A DNA stretch of 9,836 bases from an uncultured Lysobacteraceae bacterium. Its GTDB lineage: Bacteria; Pseudomonadota; Gammaproteobacteria; Xanthomonadales; Xanthomonadaceae. Positions 1 through 5,930 of this stretch are shown here, in pieces (the stretch's first letter is position 1; each line of letters opens with the position of its first letter). Location: assembly GCA_946886995.1 (NCBI GenBank), contig CAMPJU010000033.1:1-9836 (forward strand), read 5' to 3'. The translations under genes were made by a program, and so were the position numbers. The notes below the pieces were generated by a model that saw only the letters and a program-made list of their open reading frames with translations, ran no database searches and had not been told where the DNA came from.

Positions 1-1
1 C

Positions 2-79
2 GAGGTCGACGCCCCGCCCGACGCCGGGTTCGCGCGGGCACTCGCGCTGTTCGGGGGGCCCTTAGAATCGGCGCCATGA
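2..79 (+). CDS. Possible 3' end of an unrecognised gene
   Basis: Reading from base 2, an open frame enters from the left edge and stops at TGA 77-79. It encodes about 25 residues ending in FGGPLESAP. Nineteen of its first 20 codons end in G or C, a little better than the competing frames, which suggests real coding sequence. Its stop would overlap the arfB start as ATGA, a common sign of translational coupling. Too little is visible to name a product. The arfB frame is also open to the left edge, so the region could instead be non-coding leader. Low confidence. Confidence 0.35.
   Translation, partial: EVDAPPDAGFARALALFGGPLESAP
63..68 (+). promoter_or_regulatory. -10-like box just upstream of arfB (possible leaderless start)
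   Basis: TAGAAT matches five of six bases of the sigma-70 -10 consensus TATAAT. It ends seven bases before the arfB ATG at 76, so transcription would begin at or next to the start codon. There is no Shine-Dalgarno sequence in the seven bases between, and no recognisable -35 box at the right distance. The call rests on the motif and spacing alone. Confidence 0.35.
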
Positions 80-492
80 TCGAGGTCGGGCCCCTGTCGA
101 TCCCCGAGTCGGAACTGGTGGAGCGCTTCGTGCGTGCCAGCGGGCCGGGCGGGCAGAACGTCAACAAGGTGGCGACGGCGGTCGAGTTGCGGTTCGACGT
201 CGCCAACTCCCCGTCGCTGCCCGATGCGGTCCGCGAGCGCCTGCTCGCCCGCCGCGACCGGCGCATGACGAGCGAGGGCGTGCTGGTGATCGCGGCGCAA
301 CGGTTCCGCACGCAGGAGCGCAACCGCGAGGACGCGCGCGACCGGCTCGCGCGGTTCCTGGAGGCCGGACTGCACGTTCCGAAGCCGCGCGTGGCGACGC
401 GTCCCACGCGTGCGTCGCAGCGTCGCCGCGTCGACGACAAGCGCGGCCGCGGACAACTGAAGAAGGCGCGCACCGTGCGCGACTGGGACTGA
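76..492 (+). CDS. arfB: Alternative ribosome-rescue factor ArfB (peptidyl-tRNA hydrolase)
   Basis: ArfB (YaeJ) enters the empty A site of ribosomes stalled on mRNAs lacking a stop codon and hydrolyses the peptidyl-tRNA ester. The 138-residue product matches the usual length of about 140. Residues 20-33 contain RASGPGGQNVNKV, with the catalytic GGQ of class I release factors at residues 25-27. The RF-1-like domain covers roughly residues 1-100. The tail from about residue 103 is rich in Arg and Lys, as expected for the part that threads into the mRNA channel. It lacks the codon-recognition domains of RF1/RF2, so it is not a normal release factor. ATG 76 gives the family's typical short N-terminus (MI-x-V). 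No Shine-Dalgarno sequence is visible: either the message is leaderless or translation is coupled to a gene ending at 79. The acyltransferase gene begins 3 nt after its stop. Confidence 0.95.
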   Translation: MIEVGPLSIPESELVERFVRASGPGGQNVNKVATAVELRFDVANSPSLPDAVRERLLARRDRRMTSEGVLVIAAQRFRTQERNREDARDRLARFLEAGLHVPKPRVATRPTRASQRRRVDDKRGRGQLKKARTVRDWD

Positions 493-495
493 CGC

Positions 496-1122
496 TTGCA
501 CCCTGCCCATCCGCCCACGCCCGCGCGCGACGGCCCGGTGCTGCCGTTGCCGCCTGCGGTGCCGCGCGTGCCGTACAACGCCCTGACCCGCTGGATCGGC
601 CGCAGCGTGTTGCGGCTGGGCGGATGGCGCATGGTCGGCGCGTTTCCCGACACGTCGAAGCTGGTGCTGGTCGCCGTCCCGCACTCGTCCAACTGGGACG
701 GCATCTGGGGCTTCGCCGCCAAGCTGGCGATGGGACTGAAGCTGACCGTGTTGGGCAAGCACCAGTTGTTCTGGTGGCCGCTCGGCCCGCTGCTCCGGCG
801 CATGGGGGTGATCGCGGTGGACCGGAGTGCCGCGAGCGGCGTGGTCGGGCAGGTCGCGGCGATGATCCGCACGGCGGAAGGACCGCTCTGGTTCGCACTC
901 GCGCCGGAGGGGACCCGCAAGCCCGTCGAGCGCTGGAAGACCGGCTTCTGGAAGATCGCCAGCCAGGCGGGCGTTCCGATCCTGCCGGCGTATTTCCACT
1001 ATCCGGACAAGGTGATCGGCATCGGGCCGCCGTTCGTGCCCGGCGAGGACATGGAGGCGGACATCGCCCGCCTGCGTGCGTGGTACCGGCCGTGGGAGGG
1101 TCGGCACCACGGCACGCCCTGA
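496..1122 (+). CDS. Lysophospholipid acyltransferase family protein (PlsC/AGPAT-like)
   Basis: Predicted membrane-associated acyltransferase that moves a fatty acyl group onto a glycerolipid or related acceptor; the acceptor cannot be read from the sequence. The 208-residue product has the family's catalytic HX4D motif as HSSNWD (His63, Asp68) and the acceptor-binding EGTR motif (residues 138-141) within APEGTRKPVERWKTGF. Between them lies a hydrophobic, Trp-rich stretch (FWWPLGPLLRRMGVIAVDRS) characteristic of short AGPAT-like proteins. The TTG start at 496 is chosen because GGGA at 485-488 sits seven bases upstream and the gene begins 3 nt after arfB ends, implying a shared transcript. A GTG at 538 is a possible later start but has no obvious ribosome site. 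The N-terminal 25 residues are Pro-rich and may be flexible. The gene converges with the LysR gene across a 7-nt gap. Confidence 0.85.
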   Translation: MHPAHPPTPARDGPVLPLPPAVPRVPYNALTRWIGRSVLRLGGWRMVGAFPDTSKLVLVAVPHSSNWDGIWGFAAKLAMGLKLTVLGKHQLFWWPLGPLLRRMGVIAVDRSAASGVVGQVAAMIRTAEGPLWFALAPEGTRKPVERWKTGFWKIASQAGVPILPAYFHYPDKVIGIGPPFVPGEDMEADIARLRAWYRPWEGRHHGTP

Positions 1123-1129
1123 TGCCGGC

Positions 1130-2071
1130 TCACGGCGCCGCGACCCACCGTGACGCGATCGACCCGGCGCTGTCGCGCAACGCATCGATGAAGGCCTGCG
1201 CAGCCGCCCCCGGCGTACGGCCGCGCCGCAAGGCGACGCCGTAGGGACGGGCGGGAAACACGTCCGGCAGCGGGCGGACGCGGATGCGCGGATCTTCGTT
1301 GGCCGCGCCCTCGCCGGTGGCGAGCGCGGTCGAGACCGCGATGCCCTGGCCAAGCGCAACCAGCTCGATCACGCCGTTCCAGTCGCCGGCCTCGCGCGCG
1401 ACCACCCACGGCATGCTGGCGCGGCCATACGCCAGGTCGACCAGCTGGCGCGACGTGCCGCGACTGGCCGGCACCACCAGGCCGTGACCGGCGAGATCGG
1501 CCAGCGACGGCTGTTCGCGTGCCGCCAGCGGATGTCCGGCCGGCACCAGCAGCCGCGCCGGGCTGTACAGCAAAGGCATGAAGTCGATGTCGCCCGGAAC
1601 GTCGAGCCACGAGCCGACGGCAAGGGCGATGCTCCCGTCCCGCAACAGGTCGAGCGCCGCGATGCCGCCGGCGTGACCGATCCGGAGGGGCGGTCCGGTC
1701 CAGGCATCGACCACGCGCGGCAGCAGCCGGCGCAGGGCGACGCCTCCTGCGGCGATCGACAGCGCGTCAGGCGACCGTGCCTCCAGGCGTGCCTGCAGGG
1801 CCGCCCCCAGCCCGTCGATGCCGTCGACCAGCGGCCGCGCCAGCGCCAGCAGCGCCTCGCCGGCCGGCGTGGGGACCAGGCGCCTCCCGCTGCGCTCGAG
1901 CAGGACCACCCCGTGCTCGCGTGCCAGCGCCTGCAGCTGGAGCGTCACCGCGGGCTGGCTGATGCCCAGCGCCTCCGCCGCCCGCGAGACCGAGCCCAGC
2001 CTGGCCACCTGGGCGAAGGCCCGCAGGTTGCGCAACGGGTCGCTCCGGGAAAGTGCGGTTGGGCGGGGCAC
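1130..2071 (-). CDS. LysR-type transcriptional regulator
   Basis: A 313-residue DNA-binding regulator of typical LysR length. Residues 11-69 form the winged helix-turn-helix, with the recognition region GSVSRAAEALGISQPAVTLQ at about residues 26-45 and the wing ending LVPTPAGEALL. Residues about 100-300 form the periplasmic-binding-protein-like effector domain. The ligand cannot be predicted, and I see no match to well-known members such as CysB, OxyR or MetR. The start is GTG 2071, with GAGGG five to six bases upstream on the minus strand, preceded by a TATAAT box and a palindrome. LysR regulators often control themselves and the gene transcribed divergently from them. Here that gene is the first of two tandem exported-protein genes, making it a natural candidate target by inference. 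It converges with the acyltransferase gene, with no obvious terminator between. Confidence 0.92.
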   Translation of the reverse strand: MPRPTALSRSDPLRNLRAFAQVARLGSVSRAAEALGISQPAVTLQLQALAREHGVVLLERSGRRLVPTPAGEALLALARPLVDGIDGLGAALQARLEARSPDALSIAAGGVALRRLLPRVVDAWTGPPLRIGHAGGIAALDLLRDGSIALAVGSWLDVPGDIDFMPLLYSPARLLVPAGHPLAAREQPSLADLAGHGLVVPASRGTSRQLVDLAYGRASMPWVVAREAGDWNGVIELVALGQGIAVSTALATGEGAANEDPRIRVRPLPDVFPARPYGVALRRGRTPGAAAQAFIDALRDSAGSIASRWVAAP

Positions 2072-2087
2072 GAGCCCTCACGGACAG

Positions 2088-2119
2088 GTATTTGTATGAA
2101 TTATAGAACATCGAAATAC
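2088..2119. promoter_or_regulatory. 32-bp imperfect palindrome, candidate LysR operator
   Basis: Arms GTATTTGTATG (2088-2098) and CATCGAAATAC (2109-2119) are inverted copies matching at 9 of 11 positions, separated by a 10-bp spacer. The site stands out as AT-rich in a very GC-rich window. It lies in the 165-bp gap between the LysR gene and the divergent exported-protein gene, and its spacer holds the LysR gene's likely -10 box. Binding there would suit autorepression and control of the neighbour. The symmetry is read directly; the role as operator is inferred. Confidence 0.5.
2100..2105 (-). promoter_or_regulatory. -10 box of the LysR gene promoter
   Basis: The minus strand reads TATAAT, a perfect sigma-70 -10 hexamer, about 29 bases ahead of the GTG start at 2071. 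This leaves a leader of roughly 22 nt containing the GAGGG ribosome site. The -35 region is poor, with only CACTAC at a spacing of 18, so the promoter may be weak or activator-dependent. Confidence 0.5.
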
Positions 2120-2236
2120 ATAAGTAGTGGACGTGGCGCCATCAGGCCGGGCCAGGCCACTGGCATGCAATCGGGTCGACACCGCCCATGCAGGGGAGTA
2201 CGGTCCGACGTCCAGCCCTGTCGGGAGTGCGTTGTG

Positions 2237-2737
2237 ATGCGACCCATCCGAAAAGCCGCCGGAATGATGTTTGCCCTCTGCATGGCCGCCAGCTTCGGCG
2301 CAGCTGCCGACGACGCGCCCGGGCGCGACCTGACCGATATCCGCGAGCAACAGGTCGAGCTGCGGGCAGCGGCAGCCGCCGGCAACGGGATGTTCGACGA
2401 CATGAGCAACCCCGAACGCCTCGAGCTGGTGGCCCGCCAGGACGAACTGCTGGCCCTCATCGACGGCAAGCAGACCGTGAAGGACCTCGACGACGCCGAC
2501 CAGGTCCGGGCGTTCAATCTGCTGGAGGCCATCAGCGCGACCATCACCCATGTCGAAGGGCAGCAGATGGTGTGCGAGATGACCCGCAAGACCGGCAGCC
2601 ACCGAAAGTCCAAGGTCTGCATGACGAGGGCCCAGCGCGACCAGCTGCGCGAGGACTCGAAGTACGTCATGGAGAAGGCCTACAACGGCCTGTGCTTCAA
2701 GGGCGGCAGTGCGTGCGGGTTCGGCAGCGACAACTAG
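2237..2737 (+). CDS. Small exported protein of unknown function, tandem paralogue 1
   Basis: A 166-residue protein I cannot assign to a characterised family. It begins with a clear Sec signal peptide (basic MRPIRK, hydrophobic core to about residue 23, likely cut after Ala24 in GAAA-DD), so the mature form should be periplasmic or secreted. The mature part is charged and probably helical. It carries a block GKQTVKDLDDADQV (residues 78-90) and a motif C-x5-TGS-x6-C with Cys113 and Cys128, which could form a disulfide. Two further cysteines, Cys153 and Cys160, lie in a C-terminal tail missing from the downstream paralogue. ATG 2237 has GGGAG nine bases upstream; GTG 2234 directly before it is an alternative. 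The same frame stays open far upstream, but the signal peptide fixes the start here. It is divergent from the LysR gene. Confidence 0.8.
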   Translation: MRPIRKAAGMMFALCMAASFGAAADDAPGRDLTDIREQQVELRAAAAAGNGMFDDMSNPERLELVARQDELLALIDGKQTVKDLDDADQVRAFNLLEAISATITHVEGQQMVCEMTRKTGSHRKSKVCMTRAQRDQLREDSKYVMEKAYNGLCFKGGSACGFGSDN

Positions 2738-2839
2738 GCGGGCATCGGCCGCCGCGACCCACGACTTCCAGCAGGTGACACGGCACCTCGGGGGCGGTAC
2801 GTTCGGGGCACTACCCACTGCCATAACAAGACATTTCGA

Positions 2840-3307
2840 ATGAACAGGAAACTCAGCACCATCGCCCTGGCCATGGGCCTGGCCATCAGCTTCGGCGCCG
2901 CAGCCGACAACAACGAGGGCCGCGACCTCTCCGAGATCCGTGCCCAGCAGATCGAGATGCGGGAAGACGCCCTGGCTGGCGACGGCATCTTCGAGGGCAT
3001 GAGCAAGACCGAGCGCGCTGACCTGGCCGAGCGCCAGTCCCGCCTGCTCGCCATGATCGAAGGCAAGCAGACCGTCCAGGACCTCGACGACAAGGACCAG
3101 GTCGCCGCCTTCAACCTGCTGCAGGAAATCAGCACCGCCATCACCAAGGCCGAAGGCAACCAGCTGGTCTGCGAGTCGGTGCAGCGCACCGGCAGCCACC
3201 GCCGGGAGAAGCGGTGCACGACCATCGCCGAGCGCCGCCAGGAGCGCGAGGAAGCGCGGCGCGCGCTCGACAAGGCGATGACCGGTTTCGGCCCGCCCAG
3301 GACCTGA
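2840..3307 (+). CDS. Small exported protein of unknown function, tandem paralogue 2
   Basis: A 155-residue paralogue of the preceding gene, about 55% identical over some 125 mature residues by hand alignment. It has its own Sec signal peptide (basic MNRK, hydrophobic core, likely cut after Ala22 in GAAA-D). It shares the GRDL-x2-IR N-terminus, the block GKQTVQDLDDKDQV and the C-x5-TGS-x6-C motif (Cys111, Cys126). It lacks the extra cysteine pair of paralogue 1 and ends in a Glu/Arg-rich, probably helical tail. The 102-bp gap before it has no convincing terminator, so it may be co-transcribed. However, no good ribosome site precedes ATG 2840 (sequence acatttcga), which could mean lower translation. 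A strong hairpin follows its stop. Tandem duplication is evident; function is unknown. Confidence 0.82.
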   Translation: MNRKLSTIALAMGLAISFGAAADNNEGRDLSEIRAQQIEMREDALAGDGIFEGMSKTERADLAERQSRLLAMIEGKQTVQDLDDKDQVAAFNLLQEISTAITKAEGNQLVCESVQRTGSHRREKRCTTIAERRQEREEARRALDKAMTGFGPPRT

Positions 3308-3313
3308 TTTCCC

Positions 3314-3343
3314 GGGCGTGCGCGCATCCACGCGCGCACGCCC
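3314..3343. terminator. 12-bp perfect hairpin between convergent genes
   Basis: GGGCGTGCGCGC (3314-3325) pairs perfectly with GCGCGCACGCCC (3332-3343) around a 6-nt loop. It begins 7 nt after the stop of the second exported-protein gene and about 25 nt past the stop of comM on the other strand, where a bidirectional terminator would be expected. Neither side has a real T-tract (only TTC on the plus strand), so it is not a textbook intrinsic terminator. It may act as an RNA 3'-end stabiliser. Confidence 0.6.
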
Positions 3344-3367
3344 TTCGGCGCCGCCACGGAAGGCGCT

Positions 3368-4888
3368 TCAGGAAATCGCGCGGTCCAGTTGCCGGTAGCC
3401 CAGCGCCTCTGTGAGGTGCGCCGTACCGATGGTCGGCTCGCCGGCCAGGTCGGCGATGGTGCGCGCGACCCGAAGCACCCGCTGCATGGACCGCGCGGAC
3501 AATTGCAACCTGTCGATCGCCTGTTCCAGCAAGGCCTGGTCGGGCGCACCGAGCCGACAGGCAGTGAGCGTCCCGGCGTGGTCCAGCCGCGCATTGGCCA
3601 CGCCGCCGCGTGCAAGCCCGATCGCACGCGCGGCTTCCACCCGCGCCCGCACGACCGCGCTCGATTCGCCCGCGGGGGCATCGGGGCGCAGCTGTGACGG
3701 CGGCAGCCGCGGCACTTCGACATGCAGGTCGATGCGATCCAGCAGCGGGCCGGACACACGCCCGCGGTAACGGGCGACCGCATCGCCCGGGCAACGGCAT
3801 CGCCCGCCGGCATCGCCCGCCCAGCCACAGGGACACGGGTTCATCGCACCGACCAGCTGGAACCGTGCCGGGTATTCACTCTGTCGCGCCGCGCGCGAGA
3901 TGGTCACCGTGCCGGACTCGAGCGGTTCGCGAAGCACTTCCAGCGCCTGCCGGCTCCACTCCGGAAGCTCGTCCAGGAACAGCACTCCCTGGTGTGCGAG
4001 CGACACTTCGCCGGGCCGCGGTGGCGAGCCGCCGCCGACCAGTGCGACGGCGCTGGCGGTGTGGTGGGGTGCGCGGAACGGCCGCTGTCGCCAGCGGGAC
4101 GGATCCACGCCGCCCCGTCCGGCATGCGCGCCACTCACCGAAGCGATGGCCGCGGCCTCCAAGGCTTCGTCCTCCGACGCCAGGGGCAGCAGCGCCGGCA
4201 GGCGCGACGCGAGCAGCGTCTTGCCGCAGCCGGGTGGCCCGACCAGCAACAGGTGGTGCCCGCCTGCGGCCGCGATCTCCAATGCCCGCCGCGCGCGTGC
4301 CTGTCCACGGACATCGGCGAGGTCGGGCCCGCACGCCACTGCGGGACCGGAAACAGCCGCAGGCGCCGGCAGTGGCCTGCTTCCAGCCACCGCCGCGCAG
4401 ACCTCCAGCAGGGTCCGGGCCATGCCGACTTCCACGCCGCGCGCCAGCCCGGCCTCCGCGCCGTTGGCGGCGGGGACCACGAGCCGGCGGCCCATGCGGC
4501 CCGCCGCCATCGCCGCCGGGAGGATGCCGTCGACCGCCCGCAACTCGCCGGTCAGGCCCAGCTCGCCATGGAACTCGCAACCGGCCAGGGCGTCGCGCGG
4601 GACCTGCCCGCTCGCGGCGAGGATCCCGAGCGCGATCGCGAGGTCGAACCGGCCGCCGTCCTTGGGCAGGTCCGCCGGCGCGAGGTTCACGGTGATCGCG
4701 CGGGCGGGAAACTCGAACTGCGAACTACGGATCGCGGCGCGGACGCGGTCCTTGGCTTCGCGCACGGCCGTCGCCGGAAGCCCGACGATCGACATGCGCG
4801 GCAGGCCGCCGGCCAGCTGCACCTCCACCTGCACGGCGGGGGCCTCCACGCCGACGCGGGCGCGTCCATGCACCAGCGCGAGGGTCAC
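3368..4888 (-). CDS. comM: ComM / YifB family Mg-chelatase-like AAA+ ATPase
   Basis: ComM is a cytoplasmic hexameric AAA+ helicase that promotes branch migration when transforming DNA is integrated into the chromosome. Non-competent bacteria carry it as YifB. The 506-residue length is typical. The N-terminal Lon-like/ChlI domain covers about residues 1-170 (GLPATAVREAKDRVRAAI, NLAPADLPKDGGRFDLAIAL). The Mg-chelatase-like ATPase domain has Walker A GPPGCGKT (217-224), RPFRAPHHT (269-277), Walker B GVLFLDELPE (301-310), a Cys cluster NPCPCG...CRCPG (Cys352, 354, 364, 366) and LLDRID, with Arg385 a likely arginine finger. The C-terminal domain ends ALGYRQLDRAIS. GTG 4888 gives the expected N-terminus MTLALVHGRARVGVEAP; the ribosome site is poor. 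It lies 21 nt behind ubiK on the same strand, probably one operon. Confidence 0.95.
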   Translation of the reverse strand: MTLALVHGRARVGVEAPAVQVEVQLAGGLPRMSIVGLPATAVREAKDRVRAAIRSSQFEFPARAITVNLAPADLPKDGGRFDLAIALGILAASGQVPRDALAGCEFHGELGLTGELRAVDGILPAAMAAGRMGRRLVVPAANGAEAGLARGVEVGMARTLLEVCAAVAGSRPLPAPAAVSGPAVACGPDLADVRGQARARRALEIAAAGGHHLLLVGPPGCGKTLLASRLPALLPLASEDEALEAAAIASVSGAHAGRGGVDPSRWRQRPFRAPHHTASAVALVGGGSPPRPGEVSLAHQGVLFLDELPEWSRQALEVLREPLESGTVTISRAARQSEYPARFQLVGAMNPCPCGWAGDAGGRCRCPGDAVARYRGRVSGPLLDRIDLHVEVPRLPPSQLRPDAPAGESSAVVRARVEAARAIGLARGGVANARLDHAGTLTACRLGAPDQALLEQAIDRLQLSARSMQRVLRVARTIADLAGEPTIGTAHLTEALGYRQLDRAIS

Positions 4889-4909
4889 GGCGGCGAGCCG
4901 GGCGCCCGG

Positions 4910-5655
<746 letters not shown>

Positions 5656-5727
5656 TCCCCGGCGGGCCCCGCGCCCCGCATATCCGCGACTTGTGACGAC
5701 CGTCGCCCGGCCGCGCGACGACCTGTG

Positions 5728-5755
5728 ACCGCTGTCCCGGACGTGCAGCGGTTTT
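5728..5755 (+). terminator. Intrinsic terminator downstream of the P-II gene
   Basis: ACCGCTG (5728-5734) pairs with CAGCGGT (5746-5752) around an 11-nt loop, and the right arm runs into TTTT (5752-5755). This is the only T-run after a stem near the end of the P-II gene and lies about 75 nt past its stop. A second small stem, CGTCGC (5701-5706) with GCGACG (5715-5720), lies just upstream. The stem is short and the T-run is only four bases, so strength is uncertain. Confidence 0.5.
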
Positions 5756-5792
5756 AGGCGTGTGATGGCCCCGACTCCGGGGAGTGCACACC

Positions 5793-5912
5793 ATGGACTT
5801 CGACAAGACACCTGGCGACCGGCTCGAGAGCCTGGCCCGCGGCATGCTGGCCTTCGCGTTGCTGGTGGCCGTCGCCTGGGCCTACGCCCAGGGCAACCCC
5901 GTCACCGGCTGA
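5793..5912 (+). CDS. 39-residue single-pass membrane miniprotein, unknown function
   Basis: A short gene not recognised from any named family. GGGGAG at 5779-5784 sits eight bases before ATG 5793, one of the best ribosome sites in the window, and the TGA is at 5910-5912. The product has an acidic/basic head (MDFDKTPGDRLESLARG), one hydrophobic helix (about residues 17-32, MLAFALLVAVAWAYAQ) and a short polar tail (GNPVTG). This predicts a single-pass inner-membrane protein; the Arg before the helix suggests the head stays in the cytoplasm. Codons are GC-rich at third positions like the neighbours. It follows the P-II gene after the terminator-like hairpin, so it probably has its own promoter, though none is clear. 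It converges with the diguanylate cyclase gene 18 nt away. Comparative data would decide whether it is translated. Confidence 0.6.
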   Translation: MDFDKTPGDRLESLARGMLAFALLVAVAWAYAQGNPVTG

Positions 5913-5930
5913 CGAGACGGACCAGACAGC

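Noticed and set aside
1484..2236. Long upstream extension of the first exported-protein frame
   Set aside because: The extension runs antisense through the LysR gene and is Gln/Arg-rich. The signal peptide at 2237 and its ribosome site fix the real start.
2737..2753. Stem GGCGG/CCGCC after the first exported-protein gene as a terminator
   Set aside because: Only five base pairs and no T-run; such stems are expected by chance at this GC content.
2078..3331. A 417-codon minus-strand frame opposite both exported-protein genes
   Set aside because: It spans both paralogues and the gap between them. The plus-strand genes have signal peptides and conserved blocks; its apparent internal repetition merely mirrors their duplication.
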